NCBI GenBank assembly: GCA_934725745.1
Contig: CAKVCH010000032.1
Coordinates: forward strand, 1 to 6,903
Direction of reading: 5' to 3'
DNA from: an uncultured Clostridia bacterium
GTDB taxonomy: Bacteria > Bacillota > Clostridia > Christensenellales > UBA1242
Length of the DNA: 6,903 bases
Under the pieces are notes generated by a model. It made no database searches. It saw nothing but the letters and a program-made list of their open reading frames with translations, and was not told where the DNA came from. Shown piece after piece: positions 1 to 5,710 of this stretch. Numbering within the stretch: the stretch's first letter is position 1; each line of letters starts with the position of its first letter. The translations under genes were made by a program, and so were the position numbers.

Positions 1-74
1 CTTAACGCACTATTCCTTTTTTTTCAAAAAGTATCAACTAAAGGCTAGCCATTTTAAAACTAACGGGATAAAAG

Positions 75-112
75 AAAAAAGAATCTAACTAATTTTGGTT
101 AGGTTCTTTTTT
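75..112 (+). terminator. Bidirectional-looking intrinsic terminator
   Basis: Seen: a 9-bp arm AAAAAAGAA (75-83) pairs with TTCTTTTTT (104-112), then a U84-G103 wobble, then CTAAC (85-89) with GTTAG (98-102), around an 8-nt loop. Read on the plus strand the wobble keeps a 15-bp stem ending in a T-run. On the minus strand the same position is a C-A mismatch, but a T-run still follows. It therefore fits a plus-strand terminator best, and probably also ends the minus-strand transcript of the 171-residue gene. No plus-strand gene is visible inside the window, so the implied convergent gene would end to the left of position 1. Confidence 0.75.
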
Positions 113-244
113 GTAATATCTAAAACTACGCACAAACAAAAACTAATGTTTTTCTAATATGTGACATCACAAATCGTCGTAATTTGCGCTATGAAATTGT
201 TTGATAAACAAAAAGCAAAATCGCATATTTTTTTAAAATTTTTT

Positions 245-760
245 CTACATTTCTTCTTCAAGATTCTTTTCTTCTAAGTCGACAAAACGCAAATAATTCG
301 CTAATTTTTGTGAAGCGATTTCGGAGTCTTCCATTTTGCGTTTATAATCTTTATCTAGTTCTTCACGCTTTTCTTCATAGTCTTCTTTCAAGTCTTTTTG
401 GACGCGTTCCTTAATTTTTTGAGATGCTGAGAGTTGTCTTGACAAACTTGTTCTATATTCTTCAAAAAGTTCAGGTCTGTTCTTCAACCTAAACGCCATC
501 CAACTATAACTCAAATCTGTTTGGATGTTGTCGTCGGATGTCAATGAATGATACAAAATAAAATCATATTTATTAACATAAACATAGTCGTAAAAAACCT
601 TTTTGCCGTCCCTATATCTTAGAGTCACTGGATACATATCAAAGAAAGGCTCGCCTGTTGTATCTGTTTTGTCCCAAGTTATGTTTTTACTTTTAAAAAA
701 TTCGTCCACTTCTTTTATCTTAATATCTTGGACAATTAGCGTCTTTTCAAATTCTGTCAT
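245..760 (-). CDS. Hypothetical protein with charged coiled-coil C-terminus (171 aa)
   Basis: I do not recognise this protein. The ATG at 760 is chosen because AGGGGG lies just upstream with a spacing of about 6 nt. An in-frame TTG eight codons earlier (784) would place that Shine-Dalgarno sequence inside the gene. Residues 1-95 look like a small mixed alpha/beta domain rich in aromatic residues, with Y-rich beta strands around 43-70. Residues 95-171 are mostly helical, and 113-150 is a dense run of K, E, D and R with heptad-like spacing, typical of a coiled coil. There is no signal peptide or membrane segment, so it is probably cytosolic. A near-consensus promoter lies about 60 bp upstream, so it is probably transcribed alone and ends at the hairpin at 75-112. 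It shows no convincing similarity to the four paralogs further right. The stop is TAG. Confidence 0.8.
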   Translation of the reverse strand: MTEFEKTLIVQDIKIKEVDEFFKSKNITWDKTDTTGEPFFDMYPVTLRYRDGKKVFYDYVYVNKYDFILYHSLTSDDNIQTDLSYSWMAFRLKNRPELFEEYRTSLSRQLSASQKIKERVQKDLKEDYEEKREELDKDYKRKMEDSEIASQKLANYLRFVDLEEKNLEEEM

Positions 761-820
761 CGTTTTCCCCCTGTGTTTAGTCAAAATGTTTTTATAATTG
801 CCACATTTTTTATTATAAAT

Positions 821-849
821 ATTTTATCACACTTTGGGCTCCTTGTCAA
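821..849 (-). promoter_or_regulatory. Sigma-A type promoter of the 171-aa gene
   Basis: Read on the minus strand, TTGACA (844-849) is followed by a 17-bp spacer and TAAAAT (821-826). TGA directly before the -10 box gives an extended -10 (TGn). The start of transcription would fall near 814, leaving a leader of about 54 nt before the ATG at 760. The -35 box sits in a small inverted repeat, GTCAA-TT-TTGAC on the plus strand (845-856), which could be an operator half or chance. Confidence 0.8.
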
Positions 850-972
850 TTTTGACTTTTTAGCATAGTCACATTATTTCTAGCAACCCGTCTTAAAAAT
901 TTTCACAAAATCCTTAACGACAGGTCAAACATAATTAAAGATTGTCCTATTACAGCGCACAAAACATCTCTT

Positions 973-1680
973 TTATTCACAATTTTGGTCTTTTTTGTGG
1001 ATAGAAACATTGTTTTCGTCAATGTATTCGGCTAAAATTATGTTTTTTAGTTGCTTCTTGTTTGAAATTCCACAAGTTTTAAAAAGCCAATCTCTATCGC
1101 GCCCAAGCATTGAAAGAACGGTCTTATCCACACTGCCGTCGATAATAAGATACTTTGCGGGCGACGAACTTGTCCTGCTTTTGACCCCGACATCGATTTT
1201 TGACGCTGGCATAAAATCACTTTTCGGGAGCACACTTATTTCACCATTGTTTTCCAAAAAAACATAGGAAACTTGCTCCAAGTCAAAAAAGCCTTTTGCG
1301 CGACACAGCCCCAAAAGGTCGTTCACATCGAGTTTTGACTTTTTTAGGTTTTTATACTTTATCTTTCCGTCGCAAACAAGTTCAATTTGCTTGCCTTTGA
1401 GTATTTTCTTAAAAGGAATTTTGCGCTCCAAAAAGTCAACAAGTAGGCTAAAAATAAGAAAAACAGCCATACTTATTGCGTACAAATACCACGGCTCTTT
1501 ATAGTCCATACACCACTGCCCCGCAATATTTCCAATGGTTATGCCGACAACATAGTCAACAACCGTAAGTTGTGCAACTTGCTTTTTGCCTAGGAGTTTG
1601 GCGATAATAAAAAGCGTTACATATGAAATTACAGAACTTAAAATAATCTTTACAATCATAAAATTATTTTTTGCAAACAT
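973..1680 (-). CDS. YetF/DUF421 family membrane protein (235 aa)
   Basis: Member of the YetF family (DUF421), multi-pass membrane proteins of Bacillus and Clostridia whose biochemical role is not established. From the ATG at 1680, hydrophobic segments lie at about 9-27, 38-56 and 64-82. The family signature LLGKKQVAQLTVVDY followed by GITIGNIA is at 29-53. A cytosolic domain follows: residues 96-152 carry the usual basic strand, DLL..CR and the SVLPK end, and 176-232 hold the IIDG...WL...G second part. The frame stays open up to an ATG at 1749 (258 aa). That extension is unlike the family and runs through a terminator-like hairpin (1697-1720), so I prefer 1680, or the ATG at 1659. None of the three starts has a clear Shine-Dalgarno sequence. 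It lies downstream of sodC on the same strand. The stop is TAA. Confidence 0.88.
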   Translation of the reverse strand: MFAKNNFMIVKIILSSVISYVTLFIIAKLLGKKQVAQLTVVDYVVGITIGNIAGQWCMDYKEPWYLYAISMAVFLIFSLLVDFLERKIPFKKILKGKQIELVCDGKIKYKNLKKSKLDVNDLLGLCRAKGFFDLEQVSYVFLENNGEISVLPKSDFMPASKIDVGVKSRTSSSPAKYLIIDGSVDKTVLSMLGRDRDWLFKTCGISNKKQLKNIILAEYIDENNVSIHKKDQNCE

Positions 1681-1696
1681 CGGCACATTATGCAAA

Positions 1697-1720
1697 AAAG
1701 GTTTATAATTTAAAACCTTT
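1697..1720 (-). terminator. Possible weak terminator or attenuator between sodC and the YetF gene
   Basis: Read on the minus strand, AAAGGTTT (1713-1720) pairs perfectly with AAACCTTT (1697-1704) around an 8-nt loop. The stem runs into six T residues (1694-1699). It has only two G-C pairs, so it would be weak. It lies 56 bases after the sodC stop and 16 bases before the preferred ATG of the YetF gene, where it could reduce read-through. Confidence 0.4.
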
Positions 1721-1775
1721 CGATTTTCGTAAATGCAAAAATAATCCATTTGACAACAATCTATTGTTTTTAGGG

Positions 1776-2219
1776 CTAAAAATATGTTCTAAAAATCACG
1801 CCACATCCAATGCGCTCGCCAGAGTTCCCCGCGGGTTGAGAAGTAAAATCGTCCGCCATATTATGTACAATGACCGCCTTTCCTAAAATATCCCCAATGG
1901 AAAACCTGCTTGTTAAAAATATAGAAATTGCATTCCCGCTATTTGTCGTCAAAAGTGGTGGCATATCGCCCGCGTGAAAAGGGTGTTCTCCCGTCCCAAA
2001 ATGGCTACCCGCCGACGAAAAATCCCCGCTACACTCACCCTTTTCGTGGATGTGAAAGCCTAAAAATTTATTTTCAGGTAGTCCTACAAACGATGCTTCG
2101 ACGGCCACACCATCCCGCGTTTCAAAAAACCTAACTTTTCCTAAAAGTCCCTTATCGCCCCTAACGACTGCAACCGCGTTTGGTCTGCCGTTTTGAATTA
2201 TTTTTAAAAAATTTTCCAT
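1776..2219 (-). CDS. Cu/Zn superoxide dismutase family protein (147 aa)
   Basis: Copper/zinc superoxide dismutase, which converts superoxide to oxygen and hydrogen peroxide. The family signature GFHIHEKGEC is present. By family alignment the copper ligands are H56, H58, H73 (shared with zinc) and H119. The zinc side is supplied by H73, H79, H82 and D85 in SAGSHF...HPFHAGD. C63 and C139 fit the conserved disulfide, and R136 in GNSGERIGCGVI fits the catalytic arginine. The zinc loop and electrostatic loop are shorter than in the eukaryotic enzyme. There is no signal peptide or lipobox, so it would be cytosolic, unlike many periplasmic SodC enzymes. The start at 2219 has no clear Shine-Dalgarno sequence, and a possible -10 box lies only about 6 nt upstream. 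The YetF-family gene follows downstream. Confidence 0.93.
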   Translation of the reverse strand: MENFLKIIQNGRPNAVAVVRGDKGLLGKVRFFETRDGVAVEASFVGLPENKFLGFHIHEKGECSGDFSSAGSHFGTGEHPFHAGDMPPLLTTNSGNAISIFLTSRFSIGDILGKAVIVHNMADDFTSQPAGNSGERIGCGVIFRTYF

Positions 2220-2224
2220 ATCAC

Positions 2225-2253
2225 TATATATGCTTTAAAACAAAAAAAGTTAA
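2225..2253 (-). promoter_or_regulatory. Candidate sodC promoter
   Basis: On the minus strand TTAACT (2248-2253), a 17-bp spacer and TATATA (2225-2230) form a moderate sigma-A match. The start of transcription would fall almost on the ATG, giving a leaderless or near-leaderless mRNA. That would explain the missing Shine-Dalgarno sequence, but it is unusual for this type of bacterium. Both boxes overlap the arms of the inverted repeat at 2227-2260. Confidence 0.35.
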
Positions 2254-2260
2254 GCATATA
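2227..2260. repeat. 9-bp inverted repeat in front of sodC
   Basis: TATATGCTT (2227-2235) and AAGCATATA (2252-2260) are perfect inverted copies separated by 16 bp, seven bases upstream of the sodC ATG. The position over the candidate -35/-10 boxes fits an operator, although it does not look like a PerR or Fur box. Alternatively it folds as a hairpin in RNA reading through from the gene upstream. Confidence 0.55.
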
Positions 2261-2261
2261 A

Positions 2262-2288
2262 AAAATCCGCCAATTATTGACGGATTTT
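2262..2288 (-). terminator. Intrinsic terminator of the 142-aa gene
   Basis: On the minus strand AAAATCCG (2281-2288) pairs with CGGATTTT (2262-2269). The stem continues through a U-G wobble and CAAT/ATTG, and a run of six T residues (2260-2265) follows. On the plus strand the wobble becomes a C-A mismatch, so the minus orientation is favoured. It separates the 142-residue gene from sodC. Confidence 0.8.
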
Positions 2289-2345
2289 ATAAATCATATT
2301 TTTGCTTTTAAGAAGCACTTTTAACAAGTAAGACAATAAAAGTAA

Positions 2346-2774
2346 TTACATTTCTTGCTCTACTTCTTGCTTTTTGAAATGTTTAATGTCGTGAACGAAT
2401 GTGTTGTATTGGTTTTCGGCACTCTTCAAGGATTTTGCAGTGAATGCGTCTCTTGAAAGTGTTTCTGACAAATCATCAAATTCGCTAAGCATTTTGTTGT
2501 CAAGGCTTACATCTTCTGCAAGATTTAAAAGTTCTTCTTCTGGAAGACCGACATTTACTTCTGGGAATCCATAACCCGATTCAAGAAGATATCTTTCCCC
2601 GTATTCGCTGATTTTTTTAATTGAACCACTTGTAACAAAAAGCATTTGCATTTTGTTAAAATCCAAAAAACCTGTCAAAATTGTGTTGTCTGAATTTTTG
2701 ATATAGCCAATCAAATTTTTGGAAACAAACATATTGTCCATATTCACTTTTTCAGTATTTGTTTTCTTTTTCAT
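2346..2774 (-). CDS. Single-module member of the local paralog family (142 aa)
   Basis: I do not recognise a named family, but this protein matches the first module of the three larger proteins encoded to its right. Residues 21-52 (LIGYIKNSDN...GFLDF...MLFVTSGSI) align with IIRSFSTEDN...GVYDD...LFLVRDGEI of the 375-residue protein. VGLPEEELLNLAED (75-88) aligns with YGISEKEMDNLVED of the 410-residue protein. FTAKSLKSAENQYN (111-124) aligns with the closing helix FSLSHLQKFEADYN. It stops there, so it lacks the second module with the C-x2-H motif. The ATG at 2774 follows GGGAG with a 6-nt spacer; the frame runs open to 2870, but the promoter lies inside that part. The protein is charged, with no membrane segment. 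It is flanked by its own promoter and terminator, so it looks like an independent gene rather than a decayed one. Confidence 0.82.
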   Translation of the reverse strand: MKKKTNTEKVNMDNMFVSKNLIGYIKNSDNTILTGFLDFNKMQMLFVTSGSIKKISEYGERYLLESGYGFPEVNVGLPEEELLNLAEDVSLDNKMLSEFDDLSETLSRDAFTAKSLKSAENQYNTFVHDIKHFKKQEVEQEM

Positions 2775-2811
2775 AATTTTCTCCCTTTCCTTTTCTTTTT
2801 TTACTAATTTG

Positions 2812-2839
2812 ATTATAGCAAAATAAAAAAATATTTCAA
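2812..2839 (-). promoter_or_regulatory. Sigma-A type promoter of the 142-aa gene
   Basis: On the minus strand TTGAAA (2834-2839), a 16-bp spacer and a perfect TATAAT (2812-2817). Transcription would start near 2805, about 30 nt before the ATG at 2774, with the Shine-Dalgarno GGGAG in between. It lies just downstream of the terminator at 2877-2915. Confidence 0.78.
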
Positions 2840-2876
2840 CCCCCAATTTTATTTTTGTACAAAACGACAAAAAATA

Positions 2877-2915
2877 GGCACGATTTTACCCTTGTTTTTG
2901 GGGTAATTTCGTGCC
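2877..2915 (-). terminator. Intrinsic terminator of the 316-aa gene
   Basis: GGCACGA (2877-2883) pairs with TCGTGCC (2909-2915). Two mismatches follow, then an inner TTACCC/GGGTAA stem around a short loop. On the minus strand the hairpin is followed by TATTTTTT, the expected release tract. The plus side has a weaker T-run further away. It closes the transcript of the 316-residue gene and insulates the promoter at 2812-2839. Confidence 0.82.
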
Positions 2916-3030
2916 AATTGCTTTTTACAACAAACAAACTTTTAGCAATCTAATTAAAATGATTTTTCCTTTTTATTAGTCGTCCCTGAAATTAAAACAA
3001 TTAAGATTTTGCAAAAGTGTTAATCAACTT

Positions 3031-3981
3031 TTAAAATTCCGAGTAAACAGAATGTGCGCGTTTATCGGCGAGTTTTCTCTCATAATCGTGAATACGCGCT
3101 CTATATGTGTTTGCTTTTTCTTCAATATATGCAAGTTCGTTTAAAGTATAAAGTTTTTTGTCTAAGTCTTTATTGTATTCTTCAACTTCCTTTTCTGAAG
3201 CGTCTAAATCAACATAATAATCTTTTTGGGAAACATCATATGCCTTTGCAACATCTTTTTCTATCAAACTAAGGTCTTTAAGATTAAATTTCAAATCATA
3301 AAATTTATCGTTTAGTTGTACCCTATCATTTGCAACTGTATATGTCGTGCCAGAAGATGGAACAAAAACTCTTTTGGTCTCTGGGACGGAATGTTCCGCT
3401 TCCTTGTCATAGTGCGAATCACATAGTTTTTTGTAAAGTCCGATATTGATGTGCTCATCATCTTCAAAGTAGCAAACATTCTTTTTTGAAAAACGCTTGT
3501 CAAAGACAACATCTTCATACATATATGTTGGGATAATCTCGTCAATAACTTCTGCGTCGTCCAATTCTTGGATTTTTTCAGTCCATTCGTTATCAAAATC
3601 AATTTTGTCTTTTGCTTTTATCATTGAGTTAAAACTGTTTTCAATGCTTGCAAGTGACGACAATGTAAAATCTGTGGATTTATTGCAAAGTTTTCTAAAA
3701 TTAGCAAGGTCGCTTTCCTTAAAACTATACTTCCCCGCGTCAAAATATGTCGACGCGACAAGCGCTTCAAAGTCAGGGCTTAATTCAACCTTTTCTTTTA
3801 TAATTTTGCCGTCATATTTTGTTGTTGGATACAAAAATGCGCCGTTTTCGTCGGTTATAAATCTTGCGCCTTCCTTAACAAGAAAAACCACATTCTTTTC
3901 CTTGTCATAAACGCCAATATGTCCGCGCCCGTCACTAGTCACAAAACTCCATATAATATCTTTTTTAATTGTTTTTTCCAT
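3031..3981 (-). CDS. Two-module paralog family protein, divergent copy (316 aa)
   Basis: Function unknown; the shortest of the two-module copies in this window. Module 1 opens with IIWSF...HIGVYD (9-26) and FLVKEG (33-38), has YDG at 56-58, and closes with the helix FTLSSLASIENSFN (105-118). Module 2 opens with KNVCYFEDDEHINIGLY (167-183), carries C187-x2-H190-Y-D192, and closes with LYTLNELAYIEEKAN (277-291). The linker between modules (about 122-166) is acidic. Residues 260-310 are strongly charged and helical. No signal peptide or membrane segment is seen. The ATG at 3981 follows AAAGGGAG with a spacing of about 10 nt. It differs most from the other two large copies: the HFDESAG and KVVQL blocks are reduced to HYDKEAE and KRVFV. 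A terminator follows at 2877-2915. The upstream gap holds a direct repeat but no clear promoter. Confidence 0.88.
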   Translation of the reverse strand: MEKTIKKDIIWSFVTSDGRGHIGVYDKEKNVVFLVKEGARFITDENGAFLYPTTKYDGKIIKEKVELSPDFEALVASTYFDAGKYSFKESDLANFRKLCNKSTDFTLSSLASIENSFNSMIKAKDKIDFDNEWTEKIQELDDAEVIDEIIPTYMYEDVVFDKRFSKKNVCYFEDDEHINIGLYKKLCDSHYDKEAEHSVPETKRVFVPSSGTTYTVANDRVQLNDKFYDLKFNLKDLSLIEKDVAKAYDVSQKDYYVDLDASEKEVEEYNKDLDKKLYTLNELAYIEEKANTYRARIHDYERKLADKRAHSVYSEF

Positions 3982-4002
3982 TTTATTTTTTCTCCCTTTA
4001 AA

Positions 4003-4016
4003 AATGGTTATTTATA
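4003..4016 (+). repeat. Direct repeat copy 1 (AATGGTTATTTATA)
   Basis: Exact 14-bp match to 4137-4150, in the same orientation, 134 bp apart. Read on the minus strand the similarity extends to 23 bp with three mismatches (ATATGAGCA... against ATATTAGTG...). This copy lies directly upstream of the Shine-Dalgarno sequence of the 316-residue gene. Confidence 0.85.
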
Positions 4017-4136
4017 TGCTCATATTTTTATAATCTTAATTTTTATACATTTTTAAATTGTACTATTGTGTTCTTGAAAAGCCATAACTCTCTTAGGAAA
4101 GACAAGCGCTCCGACTCAACTTCCAATAAAGCAAAG

Positions 4137-4150
4137 AATGGTTATTTATA
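4137..4150 (+). repeat. Direct repeat copy 2 (AATGGTTATTTATA)
   Basis: Second exact copy of the 14-bp repeat at 4003-4016, on the other side of the GC-richer island and about 55 bp past the stop of the 410-residue gene. The two copies bracket 120 bp without visible terminal inverted repeats. Confidence 0.85.
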
Positions 4151-4203
4151 CACTAATATTTATTGACTTAAAAGGCAAATCATAATTAGTATTACCCAAG
4201 TTA

Positions 4204-5436
4204 CTACATTGTACGCTCGTCATCTTTTAGAGAAAAAAGTGAATCTAGTATATTTTCGTCGTTTTGCTTTTTCTTGTTTATTCTTTCTCTTTTTTCTTTT
4301 TCTTCATTTAATTTTTCTATTTCACTATAATCATATTTGCTACTTGCATAGTCGCTATAAAGGCTGTTTAGTCTGTTCCGTTTTCTATAAATAATGCACA
4401 AATCATAAATAGAAAATTCGTCTTTGTTGACCATTTCGTTTAATTTGTCAATTTCTTCTTTGTTCTCTTTGTCAAATTTTTTGTCGTTAAAACCTTTTAA
4501 TTTTAGAATCTCTTTTTCATAATCTTCTATTATTTTGTAGTCGTTTAGCCCTTTTGTTCCAATGTTTATGTTTTCTTCAAAAGTGCCGAAAGGATACTCC
4601 TTTTCCAAAATCACATCGTCTAAAGCGACATATTTATTGGTGACAAACCCCCTAACTTCGCCGTTCCAGTCGGTCATTCTTCTTAATTGAACGACCTTAA
4701 TGTCAGGTATTCTTGTCCCCGCGCTTTCGTCAAAATGCGCCTTGCAAACTTGCCTAAACGCGCCAATTTTGCACATTTTTTTTGACCCGTCTACAATATA
4801 TGCAACTTTGTCTTTACTAACTATATCTTCATAATCACTATACACATCTGGTGGCAAAGGCTTTGCAGTAAAAGAATTCTTTTTATCTCGTATTTCTAAT
4901 CTTTTCTCTTCCTTTTTTAAAGCACTCTCAGTACATTCTTCGTTTCTTTCTTCTAAATTTTGTCTTGCCACAATTATACGAGTGTCTTTATTAACTAATT
5001 GTCTAATTCTCACAACCCTATTATAATCTGCTTCAAATTTTTGCAAGTGAGAAAGGCTAAAACGATCATGGTCTCCATATCTATCTTCGACAAGATTGTC
5101 CATTTCCTTTTCAGATATACCATAATTTTGCCATTCATCGCGTTGTGGGAGATAAACATCGTAAGCATTAAGCCCATTTTCCAAAATAATTTCTTCGCCG
5201 TCATAGATAGTTTTTACATACTCGCTATCTTTAAACCACACTTTGCCTGAATTTGAGTCCTCAAACCTTTGTTTATATGGAACGGTCAAAGTGTCCAAGA
5301 TTTCGCCGTCACGCACAAGAAAAAGTTTTTGTCTATTTGCGTCATACACGCCAATGTGCAACAAATTGTCGTCTGTAGTAAAACTCCTTATAATATTTTC
5401 CGAAAACTTCTTTGATTTCAATCCTTTAATATCCAT
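4204..5436 (-). CDS. Two-module paralog family protein, longest copy (410 aa)
   Basis: Function unknown. Module 1 opens with IIRSFTTDDNLLHIGVYD (15-32) and LFLVRDGEILDTL (38-50). It continues through YDG (78-80), NGL (87-89) and W102..YGISEKEMDNLVED (105-118), and closes with FSLSHLQKFEADYN (126-139). A charged linker (about 150-195), probably coiled coil, is an insertion compared with the 316-residue copy. Module 2 opens with KVAYIVDGSKKMCKIGAFRQV (210-230) and contains C231-x2-H234-F-D236. The block ESAGT.IPD.KVVQL (237-251) is shared almost exactly with the 375-residue protein. The module closes with FSIYDLCIIYRKRN (341-354). A highly charged helix (about 365-395) and an acidic tail follow. 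There is no signal peptide or membrane segment. The ATG at 5436 follows AAAGGAG with a 5-nt spacer. The upstream gap is the phased T-tract region. Confidence 0.9.
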   Translation of the reverse strand: MDIKGLKSKKFSENIIRSFTTDDNLLHIGVYDANRQKLFLVRDGEILDTLTVPYKQRFEDSNSGKVWFKDSEYVKTIYDGEEIILENGLNAYDVYLPQRDEWQNYGISEKEMDNLVEDRYGDHDRFSLSHLQKFEADYNRVVRIRQLVNKDTRIIVARQNLEERNEECTESALKKEEKRLEIRDKKNSFTAKPLPPDVYSDYEDIVSKDKVAYIVDGSKKMCKIGAFRQVCKAHFDESAGTRIPDIKVVQLRRMTDWNGEVRGFVTNKYVALDDVILEKEYPFGTFEENINIGTKGLNDYKIIEDYEKEILKLKGFNDKKFDKENKEEIDKLNEMVNKDEFSIYDLCIIYRKRNRLNSLYSDYASSKYDYSEIEKLNEEKEKRERINKKKQNDENILDSLFSLKDDERTM

Positions 5437-5463
5437 TTTTGCTCCTTTTTTTTTGTTTTTTTA

Positions 5464-5707
5464 TATAATTTCGTAATTTTTTTTAGACTTTGTGTATTTT
5501 TTTGTCGTTTTTTACCAGTTTTTGTCAATTTCTATGTCTTTTTGTCGATTTTTAGTCGTTTTTTTTAACAAATTGTCACATTTAACAACATTTTTGTCAA
5601 ATTTTATGCTTTTTTGACTATTTTTTAATAATTTTAGCGGTTTTTTTGTTTTTTTAGTCGTTTTTCTTGTGATTTTAACGGTTTTTTCTTGTTAAAAGCA
5701 TATTTTT
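5464..5707. repeat. Helically phased T-tract array, predicted curved DNA
   Basis: The 274-bp gap between the 375- and 410-residue genes is a series of T-tracts of about 3-8 bases on the plus strand. They are centred near 5470, 5480, 5490, 5500, 5510, 5521, 5530, 5541, 5551, 5562, 5572, 5582, 5593, 5603, 5612, 5623, 5633, 5644, 5652, 5663, 5675 and 5684. The mean spacing is about 10.2 bp, one helical turn. Spacers often read GTC or GTCG, so the array is also a degenerate tandem repeat with a unit near TTTTTNGTCGA. Phased A-tracts are known to bend DNA. Two TTGACA boxes (5523-5528 and 5595-5600, minus strand) lie inside, but no good -10 box follows at the right distance. No terminator hairpin is visible. 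Confidence 0.8.
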
Positions 5708-5710
5708 AAA

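Larger units (their letters stand above)
3982..4203. other. Intergenic gap with direct repeat and GC-richer island
   Basis: This 222-bp gap lies between the 410- and 316-residue genes. Most of it is about four-fifths A+T, but 4081-4120 is about 50% G+C (20 of 40 bases), an island unlike its surroundings. The repeat AATGGTTATTTATA occurs on both sides of the island. No terminator hairpin follows the 410-residue gene here, so the two genes could be cotranscribed. No promoter could be assigned with confidence. On the minus strand a frame of about 32 codons is open from 4141 to 4043 and includes ERLSFLRELWLF. It has only a TTG start and no Shine-Dalgarno sequence, so I do not call it a gene. Confidence 0.6.

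Noticed and set aside
160..171. TGTGACATCACA palindrome resembling a CRP half-site pair
   Set aside because: CRP sites have about 6 bp between half-sites; here there are 2. It lies downstream of a gene with no promoter nearby, so chance is likely.
197..211. Hairpin TTGTTT-GAT-AAACAA downstream of the 171-residue gene
   Set aside because: Short, A/T-only except one pair per arm, and without a T-tract; the hairpin at 75-112 is the convincing terminator.
761..784. TTG start extending the 171-residue gene to 179 residues
   Set aside because: The extension contains the AGGGGG ribosome binding site used by the ATG at 760.
2303..2317. Small hairpin TGCTT-TTAAG-AAGCA after the 142-residue gene
   Set aside because: No T-tract follows on the minus strand and no plus-strand gene precedes it. 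The real terminator is at 2262-2288.
2775..2870. ATG at 2870 extending the 142-residue protein by 32 residues
   Set aside because: The added segment overlaps a good promoter (2812-2839) and the ribosome binding site, and its A/T-rich hydrophobic translation is not shared with the paralogs.
4074..4140. Possible riboswitch or structured RNA in the GC-richer island
   Set aside because: I could not match it to any riboswitch consensus or find a stable nested stem set. It is kept only as an unexplained island.
5464..5707. CRISPR array or iteron origin in the T-rich repeats
   Set aside because: The units are about 10 bp, degenerate, without unique spacers, and with no cas, rep or par gene nearby. 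Phased curved DNA explains the pattern better.
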